Positions 46,701-54,490 of a stretch of 64,000 bases of DNA are shown one piece after another. The DNA lies in NCBI RefSeq assembly GCF_030929495.1, contig NZ_JAVFWN010000004.1, positions 124,001 to 188,000 of the forward strand. Direction: 5' to 3'. The position numbers and the translations under genes are program-made. The DNA comes from Nocardioides sp. LHD-245. Lineage in GTDB: Bacteria; Actinomycetota; Actinomycetes; Propionibacteriales; Nocardioidaceae. Below the pieces are notes generated by a model that did no database searches, had not been told where the DNA came from, and saw only the letters and a list, made by a program, of their open reading frames with translations. Numbering within the stretch: position 1 is the first letter of the stretch; each line of letters begins with the position of its first letter.

Positions 46701-47505
46701 GCTGACCGCGCGCCTGGGCGCCCTGATCGGCGGCGAGCTGGTTGTCGTTCGAGTTGATCGCGTTGGCCGAGATGGAGACGACCGCGTAGCCACGGCTCGC
46801 GAGGGCGCGCGCCGTGCCGTCGTATCCGAGGTAGCTGGGGATCGACTTCTGCGTCGCCGAGCAGGGCCAGCGCAGCGGGTTGGGGCTGGTTCCGTAGCAG
46901 GACGTGTGGCGGCCGTGCAGCAGCAGCACGACGGGGCGCTCACCCGGAGCGTCGGACAGGTACAGCTTGCCCTCCACCTCGCCGCGGACGCCGCCGATCG
47001 CGGCGAGATCGACGGACTGGTCGCCGAACTTGTAGATCGACTCGGTCCACGTGAAAGCACCCGGCGCGGCGGGGTCCTCCTCCAGCGCGGCGGCGAGGGC
47101 GGCCTCGGGCAGCACCTCCTCGTGCGCCACGGCGGTCGCGGGCGCCGACGAGCGGCTCGCCCACCCCGGCTCGACCTCGGTGGCGTCGGCGACGGACGGA
47201 TCTGCGGTGAAGGCCGTCAGGGACAGGCCGTCGGCGGACTCGATGGCGATGCCGATACTGGCGCCGTCGACCTCGATGGTCGGGGCGTCGGACACGACCG
47301 GGAGCCGCTGATCCAGCTCGACGCTGACTTCGTAGCCGCCCGGGACGGTCGTGACCGACCAGTCGTCGCCGGACGCCGGGCCGGACGGGACGGGAGCGGC
47401 CGCGGCGCCGGGAGCGAGCGGGGACAGCGGGACGAGGACGGCGAGGGACAGCGGCAGCGCGAGGGCTACCGCCGCCCGCCGGGCATGACGGGACAGTGGT
47501 GACAT
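43732..47505 (-). CDS. Large secreted alpha/beta hydrolase with C-terminal Ig-like repeats
   Basis: 1257-residue exported protein. Signal peptide: basic RHARRAAVALALPLSLAVLV with an Ala-rich cleavage zone. The N-terminal half holds an alpha/beta hydrolase (about 140-500) with an oxyanion-type LLLHGRHTSCYGTSPNP, the nucleophile elbow MMGHSRGGEGVA (Ser347) and a conserved NHNFFNTVW segment bearing a likely His. A beta-sandwich, probably sugar-binding-like, follows (about 540-720). The last 500 residues contain Calx-beta-like and Big_3/invasin-type Ig repeats (for example GQVEFLDGDVSLGSASTVDG). ATG at 47505 has GGAAG 6 bases upstream. Likely a secreted esterase/lipase that binds a surface or polymer; substrate unknown. 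Confidence 0.85.
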   Translation of the reverse strand: MSPLSRHARRAAVALALPLSLAVLVPLSPLAPGAAAAPVPSGPASGDDWSVTTVPGGYEVSVELDQRLPVVSDAPTIEVDGASIGIAIESADGLSLTAFTADPSVADATEVEPGWASRSSAPATAVAHEEVLPEAALAAALEEDPAAPGAFTWTESIYKFGDQSVDLAAIGGVRGEVEGKLYLSDAPGERPVVLLLHGRHTSCYGTSPNPLRWPCSATQKSIPSYLGYDGTARALASRGYAVVSISANAINSNDNQLAADQGAQARGQLILDTLDLLADAGAGRPVELHDDATGDDVSLDEALDKGTVALAERADGFVTPPAPLDDVSAADLVGRFDLDHVGMMGHSRGGEGVASAAVLNTLREKPFGIESILPLAPVDFGRMTVPDVAMNVVLPYCDGDVSNQQGQHLLDDSRYAFGDDSLRTGTWVMGANHNFFNTVWTPGVYLNAVSDDWSGSTARRTEPICGTDPSVADTSIRLTPQEQYDLGTVYMTAWFRTTMGGEEQFLPMFDGTGSVPEVLGDEDVRTQATAPSSARSTIASFESASSLIRTSGTATATVCASLAGRTVGQETPPCASNAMGSSTVPHWTPASNGGNVPATPATLLSWSGSADDLRVSVPQDKRDASAYDRLSVKLMAGESVATDTDLTLTVVDGTGAAWSSPVSAINPQALVRLPASATTTGTTYLKKLVFQQVVVPVADIAAGGVDLTDVREIRFTGAAGSDASTTGSAYLSDLAFERSAVGTPAPGAEPTLDVYAPYVDEGNGPGTYDIAVVLDKPAATPVTGYASLLGSTTGRAGAAMEKVTFAPGETCRVVTATLNGDLLAGATNGTSLKASVTNTRGAVMGRKAIVFTAIREDDGVTTGSPLPPYGVPGDVCAEYASLSGAGTVTASESTPLPGDVITLAADGFRPGESVTFTPAGIAPVTAIADGDGVAAAPLTVPADVTRGVVEVTALAAATGRGAEGVFSALDATSTELAWTPDEVAIDKPFDLVATVSGPDTGGQVEFLDGDVSLGSASTVDGVATLAVSGLKAGTHRLTAVFGQTATARSSTSNVVTFALSRGGSAIALSLSAGSAAYGTGASATVVVPGGEGGTVTVTVDGAASTHPVPAGGRVTIALPTTLAVGDHAVTAEFSGTDTLASSGPITATYQVARASVGLSATVKAKVRRGAKLPVRIRTSGAVAGAPVGTALVQVAIGNGVFKTRAQVALTSDLTKVKVKVPTSAKAKKASFVRVRVLLPGGPVYLDAAAPVEVVTLR

Positions 47506-47651
47506 GGAGGACTTCCTGCTTGGCGACACGAGCGCCGCCCGAGAGGAGCCACAGGACGCGGCTCGGCGTCAGTGAACCTTCGCAATTCCCGGTTTCGTCG
47601 ACGTTTCGATCAGCCGGCCGGTCGTGTTGCCGCGGGCGCTCGAAGGTAAAA

Positions 47652-47671
47652 CGTTCGTGCTCGTTCGTGTT
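47652..47671. promoter_or_regulatory. Two 10-bp direct repeats in the divergent hydrolase/miaB region
   Basis: CGTTCGTGCT then CGTTCGTGTT, head to tail, one helical turn apart. They lie 147 bases upstream of the secreted hydrolase and about 80 bases upstream of miaB. Could be an activator or repressor site; no regulator is adjacent. The rest of the 246-base gap shows no gene. Confidence 0.3.
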
Positions 47672-47751
47672 CGGCCCCGTCGTGCCGGGTGGGTCGTGGT
47701 CACTCCTCCGGTTTCCGCGATGGGGCTCCGCGCTCGTACTGTGGGCATGTC

Positions 47752-49266
47752 ATGAGCACCACGCAGGAGCAGCCCCGGACCTACGAGGTCCGCACCTACG
47801 GCTGCCAGATGAACGTCCACGACTCGGAGCGCCTCTCCGGCCTGCTCGAGGACGCCGGCTACCGCGCGTTCGACAAGGACGCCGCGGGCGAGCAGGCCGA
47901 CTGTGCCGACATCGTCGTCTTCAACACCTGCGCCGTGCGCGAGAACGCCGACAACCGGCTCTACGGCAACCTCGGCCACCTCGCCCCGGTCAAGGCCAGG
48001 CGGCCCGGGATGCAGATCGCCGTCGGCGGCTGCATGGCCCAGAAGGACCGCGACACGGTCGTCAAGAAGGCGCCGTGGGTCGACGTCGTCTTCGGCACCC
48101 ACAACATCGGCTCCCTGCCGGCGCTGCTCGACCGCGCGCGCAGCCAGCAGGAGGCGCAGGTCGAGATCCTCGAGTCGCTCGACGTCTTCCCCTCGACGCT
48201 GCCGACCAAGCGCGAGTCGGCGTACGCCGCCTGGGTGTCGGTCAGCGTGGGCTGCAACAACACCTGCACGTTCTGCATCGTGCCGAGCCTGCGCGGCAAG
48301 GAGAAGGACCGCCGGCCGGGCGAGATCCTCGCCGAGATCGAGGCGCTCGTCGCCGAGGGCGTCTCGGAGATCACGCTGCTCGGCCAGAACGTCAACGCCT
48401 ACGGCGTCGAGTTCGGCGACCGGCAGGCGTTCTCCAAGCTGCTGCGGGCCTGCGGAGCGATCGAGGGCCTGGAGCGGGTGCGCTTCACCAGCCCGCACCC
48501 GGCGGAGTTCACCGACGACGTCATCGAGGCGATGGCCGAGACGCCGAACGTCATGCCGAGCCTGCACATGCCGCTGCAGTCGGGCTCCTCGAAGGTCCTC
48601 AAGGACATGCGCCGCTCCTATCGGCAGGAGAGGTTCCTCGGGATCATCGAGCGGGTCCGCGCCGCGCTGCCCGAGGCCGCGATCACGACCGACATCATCG
48701 TCGGCTTCCCCGGTGAGACCGAGGAGGACTTCCAGGAGACCCTCAAGGTCGTCCGGGAGGCCCGGTTCGCCGGCGCCTTCACCTTCCAGTACTCCAAGCG
48801 CCCCGGCACGCCCGCCGCGACCCTGCCCGACCAGGTCGCACAGGCCGACGTCACCGATCGCTACAACCGGCTCGTCGAGCTGGTCAACGAGATCACCTGG
48901 GACGAGAACAAGCGACTCATCGGCAGCGAGCTCGAGCTGATGGTCTCCGAGGGGGAGGGGCGCAAGGACGCCGAGACGCACCGGCTCTCCGGCCGCGCGC
49001 CCGACAACCGGCTCGTGCACTTCGAGGCCGACTTCTCGCAGGTGGACGGCGCGCCACGCCCCGGTGACATGGTCACCGTCGAGGTCACCTACGCCGCGCC
49101 CCACCATCTCGTCGCCGACGGGCCGGTGCGCGCGCTGCGGCGTACCCGCTCGGGGGACGCGTGGGAGCGCCGGACCGCCGAGCCGGTGGCGCCCCAGGGC
49201 GTCGGCCTCGGCATGCCTTCGATCGGCGCGCCGGCTCCGCTGCCCGACGCCCCCGTCTGCGGCTGA
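47752..49266 (+). CDS. miaB: tRNA-2-methylthio-N6-dimethylallyladenosine synthase MiaB
   Basis: Radical-SAM methylthiotransferase acting on A37 of tRNAs after MiaA. 504 residues. N-terminal UPF0004 domain with cluster Cys in [29 protein letters not shown] and [11 protein letters not shown]. Radical SAM motif CNNTCTFC (C-x3-C-x2-C). C-terminal TRAM domain (about 375-440). A short Pro/Ala tail follows. ATG at 47752; TACTGT 9 bases upstream suggests a nearly leaderless message. Partner miaA lies 2.2 kb downstream. Confidence 0.96.
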   Translation: MSTTQEQPRTYEVRTYGCQMNVHDSERLSGLLEDAGYRAFDKDAAGEQADCADIVVFNTCAVRENADNRLYGNLGHLAPVKARRPGMQIAVGGCMAQKDRDTVVKKAPWVDVVFGTHNIGSLPALLDRARSQQEAQVEILESLDVFPSTLPTKRESAYAAWVSVSVGCNNTCTFCIVPSLRGKEKDRRPGEILAEIEALVAEGVSEITLLGQNVNAYGVEFGDRQAFSKLLRACGAIEGLERVRFTSPHPAEFTDDVIEAMAETPNVMPSLHMPLQSGSSKVLKDMRRSYRQERFLGIIERVRAALPEAAITTDIIVGFPGETEEDFQETLKVVREARFAGAFTFQYSKRPGTPAATLPDQVAQADVTDRYNRLVELVNEITWDENKRLIGSELELMVSEGEGRKDAETHRLSGRAPDNRLVHFEADFSQVDGAPRPGDMVTVEVTYAAPHHLVADGPVRALRRTRSGDAWERRTAEPVAPQGVGLGMPSIGAPAPLPDAPVCG

Positions 49267-49272
49267 GCCGCC

Positions 49273-50007
49273 GTGCCCGCCGACGCGCCGACCATCGTCG
49301 CGACCTCGGGCGGGGTCGTGCCCGGCGTGCGCACCAAGTGGTCCGTCGGACCCCTGACGAGGTACGCCGTCGACCTGGCGGGGGTGAGTGGCCGGGCGCC
49401 GCGCGTGTGCTTCCTGGCGACCGCCTGCGGCGACCAGCCGGCGGTCATCCGCGACTTCTACGACCTGGCGCAGGAGGCGGGATTCCAGGGCAGCCATCTG
49501 TCCCTCTTCACGATGCCCAATGTGCCCGACATCCGCGCGCACCTGCTCGCCCAGGACGTGATCTGGGTCTGGGGCGGCAGCGTCGCCGGCCTGCTCGCGA
49601 TGTGGGAGCTGCACGGGGTCGGTGAGGTCATGCGCGAGGCCTGGCAGGCCGGCGTCGTCCTCACCGGCGTCTCGGCCGGGTCGATCTGCTGGCACAGCGG
49701 CGGGACGACGGACTCCTTCGGTCCCGACCTGCGCCCGATCACCAACGGACTCGGTCTGCTGCCCTGGTCCAACGGCGTCCACTACGACTCCGAGGAGCAG
49801 CGCCGCCCGCTGTTCCAGGAACTCATCGCGGCCGGGACGCTGCCGACCGGGCACGCCACCGACGACGGCGTCGGCCTGCACTACCGGGGCACCGAGCTGG
49901 TCGAGGCGCTCACGGAGGAGGCCGGCAAGGCGGCGTACCTCGTCGAGCGGGGCGCCGACGGCCACGCCGTCGAGACGCGGCTGGAGACCCGGCTCCTACG
50001 CGGGTGA
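49273..50007 (+). CDS. pepE: Peptidase E-like serine peptidase (S51)
   Basis: 244-residue member of the class I glutamine amidotransferase fold with Ser nucleophile. The nucleophile elbow is TGVSAGSICW (Ser134). An upstream DVIWVWGGSVAGLLAMWE strand-loop and a downstream NGVHYDSEEQRRPLFQELIA and GHATDDGVGLHYRGTE complete the peptidase E pattern; homologues cleave Asp-X dipeptides. GTG at 49273 follows miaB by 6 bases. Its 3' end overlaps the convergent small protein by 12 bases. Confidence 0.88.
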   Translation: MPADAPTIVATSGGVVPGVRTKWSVGPLTRYAVDLAGVSGRAPRVCFLATACGDQPAVIRDFYDLAQEAGFQGSHLSLFTMPNVPDIRAHLLAQDVIWVWGGSVAGLLAMWELHGVGEVMREAWQAGVVLTGVSAGSICWHSGGTTDSFGPDLRPITNGLGLLPWSNGVHYDSEEQRRPLFQELIAAGTLPTGHATDDGVGLHYRGTELVEALTEEAGKAAYLVERGADGHAVETRLETRLLRG

Positions 50008-50262
50008 CTCGCGCTCCGGCGGCACCTCCGGGTTGCCCCGGGTGGCCTCGGTGTCGGTGTCCTCGGGGGTGACGGTCTCGGCCGGCAGCTCGTCGTCGGT
50101 CGCCGGGTTGTTCCAGGGCAGGGGGTCGCGGGGCTCCGTGCTGTAGGCGCCGTCGCCGCCGACCCCTTCGATCCGGTTCGGTCCGCCCGGCGGTGGCGCG
50201 GGCGGTTCGGCGACCGGGGTGGGCGCGGGCGGCAGGCTGCCGCCCTCCTCGTTCTTGCTCAT
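49996..50262 (-). CDS. Small Pro/Glu-rich protein
   Basis: 88 residues, not recognised. Low complexity: Pro, Glu, Asp and Gly make up most of the chain (SLPPAPTPVAEPPAPPPGGP), with a central EGVGGDGAYSTEPRDPLPWN. Probably disordered and acidic. ATG at 50262 follows GAGGAGAGTC, a good ribosome site, which together with the unbroken frame supports a real gene. It converges on and overlaps pepE. Confidence 0.6.
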   Translation of the reverse strand: MSKNEEGGSLPPAPTPVAEPPAPPPGGPNRIEGVGGDGAYSTEPRDPLPWNNPATDDELPAETVTPEDTDTEATRGNPEVPPERESPA

Positions 50263-50345
50263 GACTCTCCTCCCTCGTGGGTCGGGAGCACCTGAGAGAG
50301 CGGTATCCGGCGCGACCGGTTTCATCCGCGCCGTGGACGAGCGGG

Positions 50346-50831
50346 TCAGAAGCCGTGGTGGGTCAGGGCCGGCAGGTCGCCGCGGCGCAGGCCCGCGAGG
50401 ACGACGGCCTCGTGCGGCACCACCGGGGTGGGCAGCTCGATGAGCGGGAACCAGCGCAGGTCCGCGCACTTCTCCGGCTCCACGACCCGCGGCTCACCGG
50501 ACCAGGAGCGCGCGGTGAAGAAGAAGTCGATCCGCTCGTCGATCGGCAGGTCGTGGGCGGTGCGCTGCATCGCGGTGGCGAAGACGAGGTCGAGGTCGCT
50601 GACCGCGATCTCCTCGAGCGCCTCCCGCCGCGCGGCGGCCTCGGCGGTCTCGCCGCGCTCGACATGCCCGGCTGCCGCCGCGGCCCAGTGGCCGTCCATG
50701 TAGCCGGTGTTCTGGCGCAACTGCAGGAGCACCTCGGTGCCGCCGCGCTCCGTGTCCCGCAGGAGGAGGACGTAGGAGGCGGGGACCACCGCGAAGCGGG
50801 TCTTCCCGGTCACAGGATCCTGGACGGTCAC
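50346..50831 (-). CDS. Nudix hydrolase
   Basis: About 161-residue pyrophosphohydrolase-type protein. The Nudix box reads GHVERGETAEAAARREALEE followed by IAV, so it has the canonical G-x5-E-x7-R-E-x-x-E-E pattern but Ala in place of the usual Gly after EE. Flanking elements YMDGHWAAAAAG and CADLRWFPLIELP fit ADP-ribose/NTP type Nudix proteins. The start is uncertain: GTG at 50831 avoids overlap with the antitoxin-like gene, but lacks a clear ribosome site. Confidence 0.82.
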   Translation of the reverse strand: MTVQDPVTGKTRFAVVPASYVLLLRDTERGGTEVLLQLRQNTGYMDGHWAAAAAGHVERGETAEAAARREALEEIAVSDLDLVFATAMQRTAHDLPIDERIDFFFTARSWSGEPRVVEPEKCADLRWFPLIELPTPVVPHEAVVLAGLRRGDLPALTHHGF

Positions 50832-50862
50832 CGAGGTGCTCGCTGCTGCCGGCGCCGGCCGG

Positions 50863-51066
50863 TCAGCTGATGTCGTCGTTCTTGCCGTCGAGCGAGTCGA
50901 GGGCGTCCTTGGCCTTGTCGGCACCGAGCTCGATCTTGTCGTCGAACTTGCCGCCGGTCTTGTCGGAGGCGAAGTCGGCGGCCTTGTCGACCGCGTCGCC
51001 GATCTTGTCGCCCTGGCTGTCGACGGCGTCGGTCAGCTTGTCCTTGGCGTCATCGAGAAAGCCCAC
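50863..51066 (-). CDS. MT0933-type antitoxin-like small protein, copy 1
   Basis: 67 residues. Begins VGFLDDAKDKLTDAVDSQGD and continues DKAADFASDKTGGKFDDKIE, the family pattern of amphipathic repeats with TGGK. It is a charged helical protein with no toxin gene beside it. GTG at 51066 follows GGGGG. A paralogue lies 79 bases upstream on the same strand (start at 51403), evidence of tandem duplication. Confidence 0.82.
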   Translation of the reverse strand: MGFLDDAKDKLTDAVDSQGDKIGDAVDKAADFASDKTGGKFDDKIELGADKAKDALDSLDGKNDDIS

Positions 51067-51145
51067 GAGAAACCCCCAGAGGTGTGAGTACGACGGCCCG
51101 CCTTGGGCCACCGGCCACACCCTAGCCCGCGTCGCGGGGAGATGA

Positions 51146-51403
51146 TCAGGGCGACGGCGGGATGTCGCCGCCGGGGGGCTGCTCCGGTCCGGGCTCATCG
51201 CCGTCCAGTTTGCCGAGCGCGTCCTTGGCCTTGCCGGTCGCGTTCTCGATCTTGTCGTGATACTTGCCGCCCGTCTTGTCGTCGACGAAGCCGGCCGCCT
51301 TGTCGAGACCCGACTCGATCTTGTCGCCGTGCTTGTCGACCGTCTCGCCGACCTTGTCGGCGACGGTGTCCTTGGCGCCCCTCAGCTTGTCCAGGAATCC
51401 CAT
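51146..51403 (-). CDS. MT0933-type antitoxin-like small protein, copy 2
   Basis: 85 residues. Begins MGFLDKLRGAKDTVADKVGE and contains LDKAAGFVDDKTGGKYHDKI, matching copy 1 throughout the helical core. The C-terminus is extended by a Pro/Gly/Asp tail. The family name implies an antitoxin, but no toxin is adjacent, so the role is unproven. ATG at 51403; GGAGC upstream. It diverges from miaA. Confidence 0.83.
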   Translation of the reverse strand: MGFLDKLRGAKDTVADKVGETVDKHGDKIESGLDKAAGFVDDKTGGKYHDKIENATGKAKDALGKLDGDEPGPEQPPGGDIPPSP

Positions 51404-51468
51404 CGTGTGCTCCTCGCGGTCCCGGCCCGAGTGGGCCGCCGGATGTGGGTCCTTGCCACACTAGCCCC

Positions 51469-52413
51469 ATGCCGTCGAGCCCGACCATGCCTCCGATCGT
51501 GGCCGTCGTCGGCCCGACCGCGAGCGGCAAGACGGCGCTGTCCCTCGACCTGGCCGAGGCGCTCGGCGGCGAGATCGTCAACACCGACGCGATGCAGGTC
51601 TACCGCGGCATGGACATCGGTACGGCGAAGCTGCCGCTCGCCGATCGCCGCGGGATCCCGCACCACCTGCTCGACACCCTCGAGGTCCGCGATCCGGCCA
51701 CGGTCGCGGAGTTCCAGGGCTGGGCCCGTGCCGCGATCGCGTCGCTGCGGTCGCGCGGCGCGACCCCCGTGCTGGTGGGCGGCTCCGCGCTCTACACCCG
51801 GGCGATCCTGGACCGCTTCGACTTCCCCGGCACCGACCCAGCGGTCCGCGCGCGGCTGGAGGCCGAGCTGGCCGAGGTGGGCAGCGCCGCCCTGCACGCA
51901 CGGCTGCGCGAGCTCGACCCGGTCGCGGCCGAGCGGATCGAGGTCGAGAACGGCCGCCGCGTCGTCCGCGCCCTCGAGGTCATCGAGATCACCGGTGCGC
52001 CGTTCAGCGCGAGCCTCCCCGTCCAGGAGTACGTCGACCCACACACCGTGCAGCTCGGCATCGCCATCGACCGGGGCGTGCTGGAGGCCCGGATCGAGGC
52101 GCGGGTCCGGCGCATGTTCGACGACGGCCTGCTGGCCGAGGTCGAGCGGCTCCGGGGTGAGGGTCTCGCCGAGGGACGCACGGCCGCGCTCGCGATCGGC
52201 TACCGCCAGGCCCTCGCGGTCCTCGCCGGCGAGATGACGACCGACGAGGCGATCGAGCGGACCGTCATCGCGACCCGGCAGTTCGCCCGTCGGCAGCTGG
52301 CCTGGTGGCGCAACGACCCCCGGATCACCTGGCTGGCGTACGACGATCCCGGTCTCGTGGCGAAGGCGCTCGAGACGGTTCGCGGAATACCCGCGGCCGG
52401 GAGGCGTTGGTGA
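51469..52413 (+). CDS. miaA: tRNA dimethylallyltransferase MiaA
   Basis: Transfers dimethylallyl to A37 of tRNAs reading UNN codons, making the substrate for MiaB. 314 residues with P-loop AVVGPTASGKTALSLDLAEA, NTDAMQVYRGMDIGTAK, HHLLDTLEVRDP and VLVGGSALYTRAILDRFDFP. A late RRQLAWWRNDPRITW completes the family. ATG at 51469. The next gene starts 5 bases after its stop. Confidence 0.96.
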   Translation: MPSSPTMPPIVAVVGPTASGKTALSLDLAEALGGEIVNTDAMQVYRGMDIGTAKLPLADRRGIPHHLLDTLEVRDPATVAEFQGWARAAIASLRSRGATPVLVGGSALYTRAILDRFDFPGTDPAVRARLEAELAEVGSAALHARLRELDPVAAERIEVENGRRVVRALEVIEITGAPFSASLPVQEYVDPHTVQLGIAIDRGVLEARIEARVRRMFDDGLLAEVERLRGEGLAEGRTAALAIGYRQALAVLAGEMTTDEAIERTVIATRQFARRQLAWWRNDPRITWLAYDDPGLVAKALETVRGIPAAGRRW

Positions 52414-52417
52414 CTTC

Positions 52418-53059
52418 GTGACCACTCTGGGAATCATCGGCGCGGGAAATATCGGAAGCAACGTCGCGCGGGCGGCGGTGGCATCGGGCTACGACGTGGT
52501 GATCGCCAACTCCCGTGGGCCGGAGACGCTCCGGGATCTCGTGGCCGAGCTCGGGCCCCGGGCCCGGGCGGCGAGCGCGGAGGAGGCGGGTGCCGCCGGC
52601 GACGTCGTCGTCGTGACGGTTCCGCTGCATGCTGTCGAGAAGGTCCCCGTCGAGCCGCTCGCGGGCAAGGTCGTGCTCGACACCAACAACTACTACTTCG
52701 AGCGCGACGGGCACATCGAGGCGCTCGACAAGGGTGAGACCACGACGTCCGAGATCCTGCAGCGTCACCTGCCGACGTCGAAGGTCGTCAAGGCGTTCAA
52801 CCACATCGTCGCGACGGACATCGTCGCCGACGGGTCCCCTGCCGGCAGCCCGGGCCGGAGGGTGCTGGCGACGGCGAGCGACCACGAAGACGCGGTGGAG
52901 TTCGTCACCCGTCTCTACGACGAGTTCGGCTTCGACACCGTGAACATCGGCCCGCTGAGCGAGTCCTGGCGTGTCGAGCGCGACCGTCCGGCCTATGTCG
53001 TCGCCCAGAACGCCGAGGAGCTGCGGGCCAACCTGGCGATCGCCAATCGCCTTCCCTGA
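52418..53059 (+). CDS. npdG: NADPH-dependent F420 reductase-like protein
   Basis: 213-residue Rossmann protein. GIIGAGNIGSNVARAAVASG is the dinucleotide motif, followed by NSRGPETLRDLVAE with the NADP-phosphate-binding SRG. VVVTVPLHAVEKVPVEPLAG and KAFNHIVATDI match F420:NADP oxidoreductase/NpdG-type proteins, though the C-terminus is diverged. It may exchange hydride between F420 and NADP. GTG at 52418 immediately follows miaA, giving a shared transcript. Confidence 0.8.
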   Translation: MTTLGIIGAGNIGSNVARAAVASGYDVVIANSRGPETLRDLVAELGPRARAASAEEAGAAGDVVVVTVPLHAVEKVPVEPLAGKVVLDTNNYYFERDGHIEALDKGETTTSEILQRHLPTSKVVKAFNHIVATDIVADGSPAGSPGRRVLATASDHEDAVEFVTRLYDEFGFDTVNIGPLSESWRVERDRPAYVVAQNAEELRANLAIANRLP

Positions 53060-53062
53060 CGC

Positions 53063-54490
53063 TCACCGCAGCCGGCGCAGCGCCGCCTCGGCGGCGTGGA
53101 ACCCACCCATCCCGTGCACGCCCGCACTGGGTGGGGTGGCCGCCGAGCACAGGTAGACGCCCGGCAGGCCCAGCGCGTGGGGGTTCAGGGTGGGGCGGGG
53201 GCGGAAGACGATCTGCGGCGCGGTGTTGGCGCCGGCGCTGATGTCGCCGCCGACGTAGTTGGCGTTGTAGGCCTCCAGTGCCGCCGGGTCACGGGTCGAG
53301 ACGGCGAGGATCCGATCCCGGAAGCCGGGGGCGAACCGCTCGATCTGACCGATGATCGCGTCGGTGGCGTCGCCGGCGTACCCGTGGGGGACGTGCGCGT
53401 AGGCGTAGATCGGATTGCTGTCGCCGGCGGAGCGGGACGGGTCGCAGAGATACTGCTGGCCGAGCAGCACGAACGGCCGCTCCGGCATCTCGCCGCGCAC
53501 CGTGGCCGCCTCGACGGCGGCGATCTCGGCGGCGCTGCCGCCGAGGTGGAGGGTGCCGGCGCGTCCGCAGTCCGGGTTGGTCCAGGGGATGTCCCCCTCG
53601 ATCGCGAGGTCGACCTTGAAGGCGGCCGGTCCGTAGGTGTAGCGGGACAGCCCCCGGCGGACACGCGCGGGCAGCCGGTCGCCGACGATCTCCAGTACGC
53701 CGGCCGGCGCGGTGTCGAGCACGACGACATCGGGCGTGCTGCCGGCCAGGTCGCGCAGCTGGTCGAGCGAGGTGACCCGGACGCCCGTCACGACCGCGCC
53801 GCCGGACGACGCCAGCTCGGCCAGCAGCGCCCGCGTGATCGACTCCGTGCCGCCCTCGGCGACCGGCCAGCCGACGGCGTGCGCGGCCGCGGCGAGCATC
53901 AGTCCGACGGAGGCGCTGAGTGGCCGGTCGAGGCGCCCGAACTTGTGGGCGGCGACGCCGGTGAACAGCGCCCGAGCCGGCTCGTCGCGGAACCGGCGCC
54001 CCAGCACGGTCGCGGGCAGCAGCGCCTTCATCCCGAATCGACCGAGGGTGATGGGGTGCGCGGGGACGTGCACGAGCGGCTGGAACACCTCGGTGATCAG
54101 GTCGTCGAAGTTGCGCACCGCCGGGCCGAACATCCGCTTCCACGCGGCCGCGTCGACGCCGAGTGCGGCCGCGGACGCCGCGAGATCGCGGGTCGCGATG
54201 CCGGCGCGGCCGTCGTCAAGCGGGTGGGCCAGGTCGATCTCGGGCCACAGCCAGCGCAGGCCGTGGCGCTCGAGGCCGAGCGAGGCGAAGTACGGCGAAG
54301 CGACCCCGGTCGGGTGGAATGCGGCGCAGTCGTCGTGGAGCAGCCCCGGCAGGGTGAGCTCGCTGGTCCGGGTCCCGCCGCCCGGCCGGTCGTGCGCCTC
54401 CACGACGGTGACGGCGAGGCCGGCGCGGGCCAGGTGGATCGCGGCGGCGAGCCCGTTGGGGCCGCTGCCCACGACGACGGCGGTGCTCAT
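53063..54490 (-). CDS. Phytoene-desaturase-like FAD oxidoreductase
   Basis: 475-residue flavoprotein. N-terminal FAD motif STAVVVGSGPNGLAAAIHLA and the ribose-binding Glu in VVEAHDRPGGGTRTSELTLP; the C-terminal FAD signature is YLCSAATPPSAGVHGMGGFH. The architecture is that of CrtI/phytoene-dehydrogenase-like enzymes, but no carotenoid genes are adjacent. ATG at 54490 overlaps the DUF3556 stop (ATGA). As third gene of the operon with the acyl-CoA synthetase and DUF3556, it may oxidise a lipid or polyprenoid; inferred from context. Confidence 0.88.
   Translation of the reverse strand: MSTAVVVGSGPNGLAAAIHLARAGLAVTVVEAHDRPGGGTRTSELTLPGLLHDDCAAFHPTGVASPYFASLGLERHGLRWLWPEIDLAHPLDDGRAGIATRDLAASAAALGVDAAAWKRMFGPAVRNFDDLITEVFQPLVHVPAHPITLGRFGMKALLPATVLGRRFRDEPARALFTGVAAHKFGRLDRPLSASVGLMLAAAAHAVGWPVAEGGTESITRALLAELASSGGAVVTGVRVTSLDQLRDLAGSTPDVVVLDTAPAGVLEIVGDRLPARVRRGLSRYTYGPAAFKVDLAIEGDIPWTNPDCGRAGTLHLGGSAAEIAAVEAATVRGEMPERPFVLLGQQYLCDPSRSAGDSNPIYAYAHVPHGYAGDATDAIIGQIERFAPGFRDRILAVSTRDPAALEAYNANYVGGDISAGANTAPQIVFRPRPTLNPHALGLPGVYLCSAATPPSAGVHGMGGFHAAEAALRRLR

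Noticed and set aside
50863..51403. Toxin-antitoxin pair
   Set aside because: Both genes are antitoxin-like paralogues of each other; no toxin-like gene is adjacent.
53063..54490. Carotenoid biosynthesis cluster
   Set aside because: Only a CrtI-like oxidoreductase is present; no crtE, crtB or cyclase is nearby, so the name reflects the fold only.
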